64,000 nucleotides of DNA from an uncultured Acidobacteriota bacterium (GTDB lineage: Bacteria; Acidobacteriota; UBA6911; CAINFC01), in the NCBI GenBank assembly GCA_903847975.1, contig CAINFC010000086.1, positions 1-64,000 of the forward strand, in the 5' to 3' direction. The notes under the pieces are model-generated. The model was not told the origin of the DNA and made no database searches. It saw nothing but the letters and a program-made list of their open reading frames with translations. The translations under genes were made by a program, and so were the position numbers. Positions 48,075-57,380 of this stretch are shown one piece after another. Each line of letters starts with the position of its first letter. Positions within the stretch are counted from its first letter, which is position 1.

Positions 48075-50267
48075 TCAGGGAGCAGCAAAGACGGGAAACC
48101 AGGAAACGGACGAACTCCCCTCCCCCTGAAGTGCTGCGACAAAGACCGGCTCTCCCGAGGTAATGCTCAGTTGAAAGGCGGACGGCATGGAATCCGCTTC
48201 CGGAAACAGCTGGTCGAGGAGCCGGACATCGCTTTTTCCCGCGGGCAGGACCAGCTGGCGACGCACCGGCGGACGACCGCCGGATGCCAGCTCCAGGGTG
48301 ACGGAAACCTCATGCTCCTGGCGGTTCAGGATAGCTACCCCCAGATAGCGGAAGGTGGAATTTTCCCCGGAGGGATATCCGGGCCAAAGGATCTGAAACG
48401 ACTTTGCCGCAGGAGCGGGCGGTTTGAATCGGGAACGGCCGGCGGCATTTCCCGACACGGAAGTACAAAGCAGATTTCCGCCAAGCCTGCCGTCCGTCGC
48501 TTCCACCAGGAGATATCCGCGGAAGACCGGATCGGTGTCGGCCACGGCAGGCAGTTCGAGGCCCAGGTCCACGCTGCCGAAGGCGGCAATCCGTCCTTCC
48601 TGCTCCTGCACGGGAACGCCCTCCAGCGTAAAAGACTTCCAGCGGTATCGTGTTTCCCGACCGGTGGTCTCCTGCAGCTCCACGCGCGAGCTCCAGGAAA
48701 CGCCGCCCTGGCTTCCGACGGTGAAAAAGGGAAACCAGAGTTTTTCTTCCGCCAGGGTCGGATTGTCCCCGACAAAAGCAGCAAGTCCTCCGGGAGGCGT
48801 CTGCTCCCGGCCCCACAAGATCAGGGGGATTTTTTCGGAAAAGGACTCCGCTTTCAGGGCTGCGGTGCGGAGCAGATCAGCCTTCGGCATTTCGATGGAA
48901 AGCCAGCCCCGGTCAAAAAGACGGAATCCGCGGGCCGGCACGTAAAAATCAGGGATTTGCCCGAGAACCGTCCCGGCTTCATCCAACAAAGACAGGCGAG
49001 CCAGGACCGCCTGCGTGCCGGGGTTAAGCAGAGTATACGTCGGGGAAGAGTCCGGCCGGGCGCCGAGACGGTACAGGTACTGAACGGCACCCGCTTGCTG
49101 GGGGGAAAGGGCCGGGCCGGTTTCAAAATCGCTCTCCGCCCGGTCCGTTGCCATGACCTGCATGCCGGCCTGCCCGGACTGAAATTCGACCCACACCGGA
49201 GAATCGCCCGGCCAGCCGGATGCCGTACCCGGAGAGGAAGCAGCCGGAGTGCCCTGGATAAAGTCGGCCAGAGCGGCGGACCAGGCCGATTGAGGCTCGA
49301 AGGAATAAACAGCGGGATTGCGGATTCCATCCCCTTCCAGCATCTGCCCGTCGAAACGGTAGGCGGCAAGCGTCACCTTGGAAGCGGCAGCGCTGTTGTT
49401 TATGATGGTCAGGGCGGTTTTTTTCCCGGCTCGCGGGAGCCACAACGTCGAAGCGGGTACGGGGTTCTCCGCCATGGCAAAGAAAGAGGCGGCGCTGGCC
49501 CGGCGGTCAAACAGATTGCCGTTGACCGCTCCGGTCGACTCCTTGCGCAGGTCAAATTCCGCTTCCAGCACGGTGGGCACATCCGGCTGTAAAAAGCCCT
49601 TATCGTTTTTCCAATAGGTTCGCATCCGGTCGAAGCCGTTCGGGAATCCGCCTTCCGGCCAGAAATACATGAAGCCGGAGGCCACCGTCGATTTTCCCGC
49701 ATCCTGAAAGAGGTATTCAAAGCCGGGACAAAACATGCAGTAGTTGAAATACCCGGAGGCGATCGGCTGGCTTTTCGAATCCAGGCGCAAGTCACGGAGC
49801 GCAAAATATCCCCAGCCGTCGATGGCCCCGCGAATCACTTCTTTCCCATCGGGACCAAAGGCAATGAGGTCCCCCGAGCGGCTCCCGTAAAAAAACCGCC
49901 CGACCGGCGTGCCGTCCGGACTCAGCAGATCCATTTCCACATTATAGTTGGACCGTACGACTCCCCCGACCCTCACCACCACCTGCTGCCGCCCCTGCGG
50001 GTCCTTGCGGTCCCGGGTGATCAGGTTCAGGTTGACATGTTCCACCCGGAATCCGAATGCCGGTTCCGAGATGGAAAGAGAAAGGCATATCCCTGTGAGA
50101 ATGCTGAAGAAGAGGCCATTTTCCCGAAGAACCTCCGCCTGCGAGGGATCCGGGCGGGTAAGCTGCGGCGGCTTGTCAAAGATGATCGCCGCCCTGGCCT
50201 GGAAGCTCAGTATTGCCCACAGTATCAGGCGGGCGATTTGCCCGCGTTTCCCGCCCGGAATAAACAT
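48075..50267 (-). CDS. Large exported protein of unknown function
   Basis: 730 aa, family not recognised. Two hydrophobic stretches occur near the N-terminus: ARLILWAILSFQARA (about 12-27) and GLFFSILTGICLSLSISEPAFG (about 50-72). The second looks like a true signal peptide, so the real start may be an unusual codon inside the current frame. The rest is beta-rich and repetitive in character, with sections like FNYCMFCPGFEYLF, WVEFQSGQAG and RYLGVAILNRQEHEVSVTLE, consistent with Ig-like or adhesin-type domains. It is the first gene of the GH38-GH116-GH78 operon (39-bp gap), so it probably binds substrate or helps display the enzymes. Confidence 0.7.
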   Translation of the reverse strand: MFIPGGKRGQIARLILWAILSFQARAAIIFDKPPQLTRPDPSQAEVLRENGLFFSILTGICLSLSISEPAFGFRVEHVNLNLITRDRKDPQGRQQVVVRVGGVVRSNYNVEMDLLSPDGTPVGRFFYGSRSGDLIAFGPDGKEVIRGAIDGWGYFALRDLRLDSKSQPIASGYFNYCMFCPGFEYLFQDAGKSTVASGFMYFWPEGGFPNGFDRMRTYWKNDKGFLQPDVPTVLEAEFDLRKESTGAVNGNLFDRRASAASFFAMAENPVPASTLWLPRAGKKTALTIINNSAAASKVTLAAYRFDGQMLEGDGIRNPAVYSFEPQSAWSAALADFIQGTPAASSPGTASGWPGDSPVWVEFQSGQAGMQVMATDRAESDFETGPALSPQQAGAVQYLYRLGARPDSSPTYTLLNPGTQAVLARLSLLDEAGTVLGQIPDFYVPARGFRLFDRGWLSIEMPKADLLRTAALKAESFSEKIPLILWGREQTPPGGLAAFVGDNPTLAEEKLWFPFFTVGSQGGVSWSSRVELQETTGRETRYRWKSFTLEGVPVQEQEGRIAAFGSVDLGLELPAVADTDPVFRGYLLVEATDGRLGGNLLCTSVSGNAAGRSRFKPPAPAAKSFQILWPGYPSGENSTFRYLGVAILNRQEHEVSVTLELASGGRPPVRRQLVLPAGKSDVRLLDQLFPEADSMPSAFQLSITSGEPVFVAALQGEGSSSVSWFPVFAAP

Positions 50268-50364
50268 ATCGTTGCCTTACCCTTATGAATCTATCACAGG
50301 AATCCCGGACAGGTATTCTATTTTTTTCAAGGAGAGTGACGTGAGGCGCAGCTTTTCAGGATTC

Positions 50365-50393
50365 TTGGCAAACCCCACAATGGATGTTATATT
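50365..50393 (+). promoter_or_regulatory. clpB-lon promoter
   Basis: -35 TTGGCA (50365-50370), a 17-bp spacer and -10 TATATT (50388-50393). The predicted start near 50400 coincides with the beginning of a perfect inverted repeat. The only other candidate -35 (TTGACA at 50398) would place its -10 on the ribosome site, so it is not favoured. Confidence 0.6.
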
Positions 50394-50397
50394 TTTT

Positions 50398-50416
50398 TTG
50401 ACAAAAACATTGTCAA
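50398..50416 (+). promoter_or_regulatory. Inverted-repeat operator at the clpB start
   Basis: Perfect 7-bp inverted repeat TTGACAA-AAACA-TTGTCAA covering about +1 to +17 of the predicted transcript, 18 bases before the clpB ATG (ribosome site AGAGG at 50422-50426). It differs from CIRCE and from the actinobacterial HAIR element. A repressor site or an mRNA hairpin is inferred. Confidence 0.55.
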
Positions 50417-50433
50417 CTTTTAGAGGCTTATAA

Positions 50434-53010
50434 ATGAGATTGGACCGATTTACTATCAAAGCCCAGGAAGCGCTGCAGGATGCAAAGCAAAAAGCATCCG
50501 ACTACAGCCACCAGGGCCTGGATGTGGAACACTTAACCCTGGCTCTTCTCGATCAGGGCGATGGCGTTGTTCGTGCTGTCCTCTCCAAGCTCGGGGCCAA
50601 CCTTCCGGCCTTGTCCGGATTCATCGGCAAAGAGCTGGAAAAGTTTCCCAGGGTGAACGGGGCAAGCGCCGGCGAATATATCACCCCAAGGCTGAACAAG
50701 GTGCTGGAAGGAGCCTTCCAGGAGGCGGATCAGTTCAAAGACGAATACGTCAGCAGCGAACACCTGATCCTTTCCATCCTTGCCCGGGAAGAAAAAATAG
50801 CCCGTTTTTTCCGGGAAAACGGCGTGGACCGGGACAGCCTCCTACGCTCCCTGCAGGAAATCCGCGGAGGACAGCGGATCACCGACCAGAACCCGGAGGA
50901 CAAGTACCAGGCCCTGACGCGTTATTCCCGGGATCTTACCGAGGAAGCCCGCAAGGGAAAACTGGATCCGGTCATCGGCCGGGACGAGGAAATTCGCCGC
51001 GTCGTCCAGGTTCTCTCCCGCCGCACCAAGAACAATCCGGTGCTGATCGGCGAGCCGGGCGTCGGCAAGACCGCCATCGTGGAAGGACTGGCGCAGCGTA
51101 TCATTCACGGGGATGTTCCCGAAAGCCTCAAGCACCGGCGCCTGGTTTCTCTGGACCTGGCGGCCCTGGTGGCCGGCTCCAAGTACCGCGGCGAATTTGA
51201 AGACCGGCTGAAGGCGGTCCTCAAGGATGTGCAGCAGGCGGAAGGCTCGGTCATCCTCTTCATCGATGAGCTCCACACCCTGGTGGGAGTGGGCGCTGCG
51301 GAAGGAGCCCTGGATGCCTCCAACATGCTCAAACCGGCCCTGGCCCGCGGAGAGCTGCGCTGCATCGGGGCCACCACCCTGAACGAGTACCAGAAATACA
51401 TCGAAAAGGACGCCGCCCTGGAACGCCGCTTCCAGCCGGTCTACGTTGGAGAGCCCGGATTGCAGGACACCATTGCCATCCTGCGGGGGCTGAAGGAGCG
51501 CTACGAGCTTCACCACGGCGTGCGCATTCAGGATGCGGCCCTGGTCAGCGCCGCGGTGTTGTCGCAGCGCTACATCAGCGACCGGTTTCTCCCGGACAAG
51601 GCCATCGACCTGATCGACGAGGCGGCTTCGCGGCTGCGGATCGAAATCGACAGCATGCCCACCGGGATCGACCAGGTGGACCGGCGCATTACCCAGCTGG
51701 AAATCGAGCGCCGGGCTTTATCCCGCGAGGCGGATGAAAGCTCCCGGGAGCGCCGGGCCGAGCTGGACCGCGATCTGGCCGATCTGCGCGAAAAGTCCAA
51801 AGCCATGAAGCTTCACTGGCGAGGGGAAAAGGAAAAAATCCAGGAAATCCGAGCGATCAAGGAACAGATGGACCAGGTTCGCACCGAAGAGCAGAAAGCC
51901 GAGCGGGAGGGAGACCTCGGGCGGGCTGCCGAACTGCGCTACGGAAAGATCGGAGAGCTGAACCGCAGGCTGGAAAAGGCGAACGCCGACCTGGAAACCA
52001 TGCAGAAAGAGCAGAAAATGCTCAAAGAGGAAGTCGATGAAGAAGATGTGGCTGAGGTGATCTCCCGGTGGACCGGGATTCCCCTATCCCGCATGCTGGA
52101 GGGGGAGATGCAAAAACTGCTGCACATGGAAGAGCGCCTGTGCAGCCGGGTTATCGGCCAGGATCTGGCTATCCAGTCGGTGGCCGATGCCGTGCGGCGC
52201 TCCCGGGCACGGCTGCAGGATCCCAACCGGCCGGTGGGATCCTTCATTTTTCTGGGGCCCACCGGAGTGGGTAAGACCGAATTGGCCCGGGCGCTGGCCG
52301 AATTTCTATTCGACGACGAGCACGCCATGACTCGCATCGATATGTCGGAATACATGGAAAAACACTCCGTCGCCCGACTGATCGGAGCGCCCCCGGGGTA
52401 CGTCGGCTATGACGAGGGCGGCTTCCTGACCGAGGCCATCCGGCGCAGGCCTTATGCGGTCATCCTGTTCGATGAGATTGAAAAAGCGCACCCCGAGGTT
52501 TTCCATATCCTGCTGCAGGTGCTGGACGACGGACGGCTGACCGACGGAAAGGGCCGCACCGTGGACTTCAAGAACACGGTGATCATCATGACCTCCAACA
52601 TCGGGGGGCAGCTGCTCTCCGACACGGGCCCGAAGGATTTCGATAAAACCAGGCAGAAAGTCATGGCGGCGCTTCGCGATTATTTCCGGCCTGAATTTCT
52701 GAACCGGGTTGATGATATCATTCTCTTTAACAGCCTGAGTCTGCCGAACCTGCAGGAGATTGTAAAAGTTCAGCTTAAAAAGCTGGAGAAGATGCTGTCG
52801 GACAGATCCATCACCCTGGTTCTGCAGCCGGAAGCCTTGACTTATCTAGCCCGGAAAGGGTTTGACCCGAGCTATGGAGCTCGCCCGCTGAAGAGGATCA
52901 TCCAGCGGGAACTGCAAAACGAACTGGCCCGTCAAATCCTGGAGGGAAAGATCCGGGAAGGTTCCCAGGTGCGGGTTGAGCTGGAGCGGGATGGTTTAAA
53001 AATATGGTAA
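50434..53010 (+). CDS. clpB: ATP-dependent disaggregase ClpB
   Basis: 858-aa Hsp100 chaperone that works with DnaK to dissolve aggregates. N-terminal Clp_N repeats (about 1-145); NBD1 with Walker [10 protein letters not shown] and Walker [14 protein letters not shown]; the ClpB-specific coiled-coil M-domain (about 410-525, [15 protein letters not shown]); NBD2 with Walker [10 protein letters not shown], Walker [16 protein letters not shown]-terminal D2-small domain. The M-domain separates it from ClpA/C. The stop overlaps the lon start by 7 bases, so aggregate rescue and proteolysis are co-expressed. Confidence 0.97.
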   Translation: MRLDRFTIKAQEALQDAKQKASDYSHQGLDVEHLTLALLDQGDGVVRAVLSKLGANLPALSGFIGKELEKFPRVNGASAGEYITPRLNKVLEGAFQEADQFKDEYVSSEHLILSILAREEKIARFFRENGVDRDSLLRSLQEIRGGQRITDQNPEDKYQALTRYSRDLTEEARKGKLDPVIGRDEEIRRVVQVLSRRTKNNPVLIGEPGVGKTAIVEGLAQRIIHGDVPESLKHRRLVSLDLAALVAGSKYRGEFEDRLKAVLKDVQQAEGSVILFIDELHTLVGVGAAEGALDASNMLKPALARGELRCIGATTLNEYQKYIEKDAALERRFQPVYVGEPGLQDTIAILRGLKERYELHHGVRIQDAALVSAAVLSQRYISDRFLPDKAIDLIDEAASRLRIEIDSMPTGIDQVDRRITQLEIERRALSREADESSRERRAELDRDLADLREKSKAMKLHWRGEKEKIQEIRAIKEQMDQVRTEEQKAEREGDLGRAAELRYGKIGELNRRLEKANADLETMQKEQKMLKEEVDEEDVAEVISRWTGIPLSRMLEGEMQKLLHMEERLCSRVIGQDLAIQSVADAVRRSRARLQDPNRPVGSFIFLGPTGVGKTELARALAEFLFDDEHAMTRIDMSEYMEKHSVARLIGAPPGYVGYDEGGFLTEAIRRRPYAVILFDEIEKAHPEVFHILLQVLDDGRLTDGKGRTVDFKNTVIIMTSNIGGQLLSDTGPKDFDKTRQKVMAALRDYFRPEFLNRVDDIILFNSLSLPNLQEIVKVQLKKLEKMLSDRSITLVLQPEALTYLARKGFDPSYGARPLKRIIQRELQNELARQILEGKIREGSQVRVELERDGLKIW

Positions 53011-55364
53011 CGATCAATATTTCCCCAGTCGATTCGGAAAAGTCGCTTTCCGCCACGGTACTGCCCACCCATGTGCCGATTCTGCCCATGCGCGGGACGG
53101 TGGTGTTCCCGGACGATATTGTCCCCCTGGCCATCGGGCGTGAAGCCAGTTTGCGGGTGATCGAGGCCACCCAGTCGGGAGAAAAGATCATCGGCATCGT
53201 CACCCAGAAAGATCCCAGCGTGAATGAACCCCAGCCGGACGACTTATACCGGGTGGGAACCCTGGTGCTGGTGGTCAAGTCGATCCGGCTGCCCGACGGC
53301 AGCTACCGATCCATTGTGCACGGCCTGATGCGCTTCCGAATTCTCGAATACCTGCACACCCAGCCTTACATGATGGCGGGAATCGAGCCCATCCCCCAGG
53401 ATGAATCCACCAGCGTGGCCATCGAAGCCCTGGTAGCCAATCTGCGCGGCCAGTTTCAGAAAGCTTCCGAGCTGGCACCCTATATCAACGAGGAATCCTC
53501 CACGCATGTGCTGAACATCGAGAGCCCGGGTCACTTTGCGGACGCCATGTCGTCGGTGATCAATCTGAAAACCGGCGACCGCCAAACCATCCTGGAGGGC
53601 TTCGATCTCAAGGAACGCCTGGAAAATCTGACTATTTTTCTGGCCAAGGAGATCCAGATCCTGGAGCTGAGCAGCAAAATTCAGAGCCAGGTGGCGGGGG
53701 AAATCAGCAAGAACCAGCGCGAATACTACCTTCGGGAGCAGCTGAAGGCCATCAAGCAGGAGCTGGGTGAAACGGATGACCGGGACTCGGAAATCCAGGA
53801 ACTGCGGGAAAAACTGCTGAAGCTGCCGCTGTCCGAAGACGTCCGGAAGGAAACCGCCCGCGAGCTGAAGCGCCTTTCCAAAATGAACCCCGACTCGGCG
53901 GAGCACACCGTGTCCCGTACTTACCTGGACTGGATCGTGGAGCTGCCCTGGGACAGCCGCACCGAAGACAACCTGGACCTGGCACAGGCCGCCCGGGTTC
54001 TCGACGAAGACCATTACGGGCTGGAAAAGGTAAAAAAGCGCATCATCGAATTCCTGGCAGTTCGTAAGCTGAAGGCCGACTCCCGCGGACCGATTCAGTG
54101 CCTGGTGGGACCACCCGGGGTCGGCAAAACCTCCCTGGGGAAAAGCATTGCCCGGGCCCTGGGACGCAAGTTCGTGCGCGTTTCCCTGGGTGGAATGCAC
54201 GACGAGGCGGAAATCCGGGGCCACCGCCGCACCTACATTGGCGCCCTGCCGGGAAAAATCATTCAGGAGCTGAAGAAATGCGGCTCCAAGAATCCGGTGT
54301 TCATGCTCGACGAAATCGACAAGCTCGGAAGGGATTTCCGCGGCGACCCCGCTTCCGCCTTGCTCGAGGTTCTCGACCCGGAGCAGAACCAGAACTTTAC
54401 AGACCACTACCTGAACGTCCCCTTTGACCTGTCGGAGGTGCTGTTTCTCTGCACGGCCAACGTGCTGGATCCCATTCTTCCTCCCCTGCGCGACCGCATG
54501 GAAACGATCGAAATTCCCGGATACACCGAGGAGGAAAAGATGGCCATCGCCCAGCGGCATCTGCTCCGCAAGCAGATCGAGGGGCACGGCCTGAAGGAGG
54601 ACCAGCTGCAGTTCCAGCGGGAAGCGCTGCAGGAAATGGTTCGCTCCTACACCCGGGAAGCCGGGGTTCGAAATCTGGAAAGGGAGATCGCCAAGATTTG
54701 TCGGGCTACGGCCAGCATGGTGGTTTCCGGGCAGGCGGAGAAAGTGGTCCTGGAGGCCGAAAATCTGCCGAAACTGCTGGGGGCGGCAAAATACTACTCG
54801 GAGGTGGCGGAACGGACCCTGACCACCGGAGTCGCCACGGGGCTGGCCTTTACGCCCTACGGCGGCGACATCCTTTTCGTGGAGGCCACGCAGATGAAGG
54901 GGCGCGGGCAGCTTACCCTGACCGGCCAGCTCGGCGATGTCATGAAGGAGTCGGCGCAGGCCGCGCTGAGCTACGTCCGTTCCAAGGCTGAGGAATTCCA
55001 GATTCCCAAGGATGTGTTCCGCAATACCGACATTCACATCCACGCTCCGGCCGGCGCCGTTCCCAAGGACGGCCCCTCCGCCGGGGTCACCCTTTTTACC
55101 GCCCTGCTTTCGCTGCTGAGCGGCCGGCGGGTTCGCAGCGAAATCGCCATGACGGGAGAAATCACCCTTCGGGGGCTGGTCCTCCCCGTCGGAGGGATCA
55201 AGGAAAAGGTACTGGCTGCCAGGCGCGCGGGAATCCGCGAGGTGATCCTGCCGGAAAGGAACCGTAGCGACGTCGAGGAGATCAAGGAAAAGGAAATCCA
55301 GGAATTAACGTTCCATTACGTCACCTGGATGCACGATATTCCCCCTCTCGCTTTTTTGAGTTAG
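53004..55364 (+). CDS. lon: ATP-dependent protease Lon
   Basis: 786 aa. LonN substrate domain (about 15-220, [17 protein letters not shown]), AAA+ module with Walker [14 protein letters not shown] and Walker [12 protein letters not shown], then the protease domain with catalytic Ser in [19 protein letters not shown] and Lys in [15 protein letters not shown]. It degrades misfolded and short-lived regulatory proteins. It is translationally coupled to clpB. Its stop is 5 bp from the convergent tRNA-Phe gene. Confidence 0.97.
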   Translation: MVTINISPVDSEKSLSATVLPTHVPILPMRGTVVFPDDIVPLAIGREASLRVIEATQSGEKIIGIVTQKDPSVNEPQPDDLYRVGTLVLVVKSIRLPDGSYRSIVHGLMRFRILEYLHTQPYMMAGIEPIPQDESTSVAIEALVANLRGQFQKASELAPYINEESSTHVLNIESPGHFADAMSSVINLKTGDRQTILEGFDLKERLENLTIFLAKEIQILELSSKIQSQVAGEISKNQREYYLREQLKAIKQELGETDDRDSEIQELREKLLKLPLSEDVRKETARELKRLSKMNPDSAEHTVSRTYLDWIVELPWDSRTEDNLDLAQAARVLDEDHYGLEKVKKRIIEFLAVRKLKADSRGPIQCLVGPPGVGKTSLGKSIARALGRKFVRVSLGGMHDEAEIRGHRRTYIGALPGKIIQELKKCGSKNPVFMLDEIDKLGRDFRGDPASALLEVLDPEQNQNFTDHYLNVPFDLSEVLFLCTANVLDPILPPLRDRMETIEIPGYTEEEKMAIAQRHLLRKQIEGHGLKEDQLQFQREALQEMVRSYTREAGVRNLEREIAKICRATASMVVSGQAEKVVLEAENLPKLLGAAKYYSEVAERTLTTGVATGLAFTPYGGDILFVEATQMKGRGQLTLTGQLGDVMKESAQAALSYVRSKAEEFQIPKDVFRNTDIHIHAPAGAVPKDGPSAGVTLFTALLSLLSGRRVRSEIAMTGEITLRGLVLPVGGIKEKVLAARRAGIREVILPERNRSDVEEIKEKEIQELTFHYVTWMHDIPPLAFLS

Positions 55365-55369
55365 GGGAA

Positions 55370-55442
<73 letters not shown>

Positions 55443-55534
55443 ATACACGGGCTGGACGGAAAAGATTTATACCCTACCGCCTGGGTAATGACAAGTTTTT
55501 TTTTAATAAATTTTGCTTCCCTGGAAAGGACGGT

Positions 55535-55540
55535 TATAAT
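55535..55540 (+). promoter_or_regulatory. Perfect -10 box upstream of the small selenoprotein candidate
   Basis: TATAAT with a weak TTGCTT 16 bases upstream (55513-55518). If used, transcription starts near 55547, two bases before the ATG at 55549, giving a nearly leaderless message. Confidence 0.4.
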
Positions 55541-55548
55541 CGGAGCGT

Positions 55549-55719
55549 ATGAGCGAGGCAATTTTATTTTTAGGCATACTGGCAGCCTGGATTGCGCTGC
55601 AGCGATGGATCCTGCCGAGGTTCGGGATACCTACCTGAATGAGCCCTTCGTGCCCGGTGGATCCGCCGGGAAAGAAATCTTCCCCCTCCTCAACGGATGT
55701 TTCGAACCGGGAGAATTAA
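55549..55719 (+). CDS. Candidate selenocysteine-containing small membrane protein (TGA read as Sec)
   Basis: The frame ATG (55549) to TGA (55636-55638) encodes MSEAILFLGILAAWIALQRW and nine more residues ending GIPT: one transmembrane helix with a short basic exit. After the TGA the same frame runs 26 more codons, MSPSCPVDPPGKK..., to TAA at 55717-55719, one base before the ATG of the next gene. If the TGA is Sec, the product is 56 aa with a U-x-x-x-C pair just outside the membrane helix. A hairpin CCCGGTGGATCCGCCGGG (55653-55670) starts 14 bases after the TGA. Its apical loop GAUC lies 21 bases after the TGA and begins with G, as expected of a bacterial SECIS. A Cys or Sec redox role is inferred. 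Alternatively it is only a 29-aa peptide. Confidence 0.6.
55653..55670 (+). promoter_or_regulatory. SECIS-like RNA hairpin
   Basis: Seven-base-pair stem (five G-C/C-G pairs, one U-G and one G-C) closed by the loop GAUC. Below it a 3x3 internal loop and a further TTC/GAA stem (55647-55649 with 55674-55676) can form. The distance from the TGA to the loop fits the published window for bacterial SECIS elements (about 16-37 bases). Confidence 0.55.
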
Positions 55720-55720
55720 A

Positions 55721-55924
55721 ATGCCCCTTTATGAGTATCGGTGCCCCGACTGCGACCATCGCTTTGAAAAAATAAAATCGGTAAGTCAGGCCGACTTCCC
55801 GGAGGTCTGCCCCCGCTGCCAGAACGCCAAGGCAGAGAGAACCCTTTCGACATTTTCCGCCCGGGGTTCGGCCGGGCCCTCCTCTTCTTCCGGCTGCGGA
55901 CCCTCCTCCGGCGGCTTTTCCTGA
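55721..55924 (+). CDS. FmdB-family zinc-ribbon protein
   Basis: 67 aa. MPLYEYRCPDCDHRFEKIKS followed by PEVCPRCQNAKAERTLSTFSA is the FmdB/regulatory zinc-ribbon pattern with two CxxC knuckles; the tail is Ser/Gly-rich with one Cys (SSGCGPSSGGFS). Members are small putative regulatory proteins of unknown function. The ATG at 55721 has GGGAG nine bases upstream and sits one base after the read-through stop of the preceding frame, suggesting translational coupling. Confidence 0.9.
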   Translation: MPLYEYRCPDCDHRFEKIKSVSQADFPEVCPRCQNAKAERTLSTFSARGSAGPSSSSGCGPSSGGFS

Positions 55925-55940
55925 GCGCGCTAGGCTCTGC

Positions 55941-55959
55941 GGCGCCCGGTCCGGGCGCC
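55941..55959. terminator. Bidirectional hairpin between fmdB-like gene and folE
   Basis: Perfect GGCGCCCG-GTC-CGGGCGCC stem in the 34 bp between the convergent fmdB-like and folE stops. No T-run follows on either strand, so the assignment is tentative. Confidence 0.4.
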
Positions 55960-56564
55960 TACTTGATCAGGGAGCTCTGAATCAGGGTGAGGAACTCCAT
56001 GCGGGTTGCGGTGTGGGAGCGGAATCCCCCCAGCATGGCACTGGTGGTGGCCACCGAGTTGATCTTTTCCACCCCGCGCATGACCATGCACATGTGCCTG
56101 GCCTCCATCACCACCGCCACGCCCAGCGGGGAAATATTTTCCTCGATGGCATGCGCAATTTCGGAAGTGAGCCGTTCCTGAATCTGCAGTCGGCGGCTGT
56201 ACATTTCTACCAGCCGGGGAATCTTGCTCAGCCCGATGACCTTCCGGTTGGGCAGATAGGCGATGTGGCATTTGCCGAAAAAAGGGAGCAGGTGGTGCTC
56301 GCAAAGAGAGAAAAAGTCGATGTCCTTGATGATCACCATTTCATCGTGCGGGACCGTGTAAAGCGCATTGTTGAGGATCTTCTCCGCGCTCTGCCGGTAC
56401 CCGCGGGTCAGATAGCGCAGCGACTTGGCCACGCGCGCCGGCGTGTTTTGCAGCCCCTCGCGCAAGGGGTCTTCTCCCAGTTCGCCGAGCAGGGTGCCGA
56501 TGGCCTGGCGCAAGGCTTCCGAGCCCCGGTCGCCGTCGTGTCCTTCTTCCTTTTTTTCTTTCAT
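55959..56564 (-). CDS. folE: GTP cyclohydrolase I
   Basis: About 201 aa; converts GTP to dihydroneopterin triphosphate, the first step of folate/pterin synthesis. Conserved [22 protein letters not shown] and a later Cys in [10 protein letters not shown] give the zinc ligands (Cys-His-Cys); [23 protein letters not shown] is the substrate region. Of two close ATGs, 56564 is preferred because AAAGGA lies seven bases upstream; 56570 would add two residues. Confidence 0.96.
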   Translation of the reverse strand: MKEKKEEGHDGDRGSEALRQAIGTLLGELGEDPLREGLQNTPARVAKSLRYLTRGYRQSAEKILNNALYTVPHDEMVIIKDIDFFSLCEHHLLPFFGKCHIAYLPNRKVIGLSKIPRLVEMYSRRLQIQERLTSEIAHAIEENISPLGVAVVMEARHMCMVMRGVEKINSVATTSAMLGGFRSHTATRMEFLTLIQSSLIK

Positions 56565-56618
56565 TTTCATTTCCTTTTTCGCCTGGGCGGTCCGGCCGAT
56601 GTTCCGCCTCTAATTGTA

Positions 56619-57377
56619 CTACCCGCAAAGGACGGAGCCGCCGTTCACATTCAAGACCTCGCCCTGAATGTGCCGGGCCAGGGGTGATGCCAGGAACAGG
56701 ATGGGCCCGGCAACATCCTCCGCCGAGGCCACCCGGCCCAGAGGGATGGCTTTTTCGATGGTTTGCCGGGCTTCCGCATCGGAGCGCAGGGCGGAGGCGG
56801 CCATGTCGGTATCCACCCAGCCCGGAGCCACGCAATTGACGACTATGCCCAGCGGGCCGAGTTCCGACGCCAGGCTCTTGGTGAAGCTGATGATTGCCCC
56901 TTTGGATGCGGCATAGCTGCTGAAAAAGGCCTCGCCGCGCTGTCCGGCGGTGGAGCTGACGGTGATGATCCTTCCTTCCTTTTGCTCCCGCATGATCCGG
57001 GCCGCCGCCCGGCAGCAAAGAAAAACGGACTTCAGGTTGATGCGCATGGTCCGCTCCCAGTCGCTTTCGGTCATGTCCTGGATCGGGCTTCCCTCCCAGA
57101 TTCCAGCATTGGCCACCAGCACGTCAAGCTTCCGATAGGTGCCCAGGACGGCATCGAACAGGCCTTGCACTCCGGCTTCGGAGGAAACATCGGCCTGGGC
57201 CAGAAGATGGTTCCCGGGCCCGGGGAGTTCCTGGAGCAGATCCCTGGCGGGACCGTCGGAGCGTAAATAATTCAAAACCACATCGGCGCCGGCTGCCGCA
57301 AACAGCCGGGCACAGGCCGCTCCGATACCCCGGGAAGCGCCGGTCACGAGAACCGCTTTTCCGGTCATGGAGATCAT
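56619..57377 (-). CDS. SDR-family oxidoreductase (FabG-like)
   Basis: 252 aa, classical short-chain dehydrogenase. NAD(P) motif VTGASRGIGAACA, NAG in VLVANAGIW, catalytic Ser in TVSSTAGQRG, and YAASK with Tyr-Lys. C-terminal IQGEVLNVNGG. FabG-type 3-oxoacyl-ACP reductase is possible, but adjacency to folE also allows pteridine reductase or another substrate. It lies three bases downstream of the MFS gene's stop, so it is co-transcribed. The start is 57377, or 57368 at the second Met. Confidence 0.88.
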   Translation of the reverse strand: MISMTGKAVLVTGASRGIGAACARLFAAAGADVVLNYLRSDGPARDLLQELPGPGNHLLAQADVSSEAGVQGLFDAVLGTYRKLDVLVANAGIWEGSPIQDMTESDWERTMRINLKSVFLCCRAAARIMREQKEGRIITVSSTAGQRGEAFFSSYAASKGAIISFTKSLASELGPLGIVVNCVAPGWVDTDMAASALRSDAEARQTIEKAIPLGRVASAEDVAGPILFLASPLARHIQGEVLNVNGGSVLCG

Positions 57378-57380
57378 GGC

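Noticed and set aside
46545-49592. Long plus-strand open frame opposite GH38 and the 730-aa gene
   Set aside because: The minus-strand GH38 motifs (HTHTDIGYT, MQNDVNG) are unmistakable; the plus frame has no domain signal.
50398-50426. TTGACA...TAGAGG as the clpB promoter
   Set aside because: Its -10 would coincide with the AGAGG ribosome site eight bases before the ATG and matches poorly; the upstream TTGGCA-N17-TATATT pair fits better.
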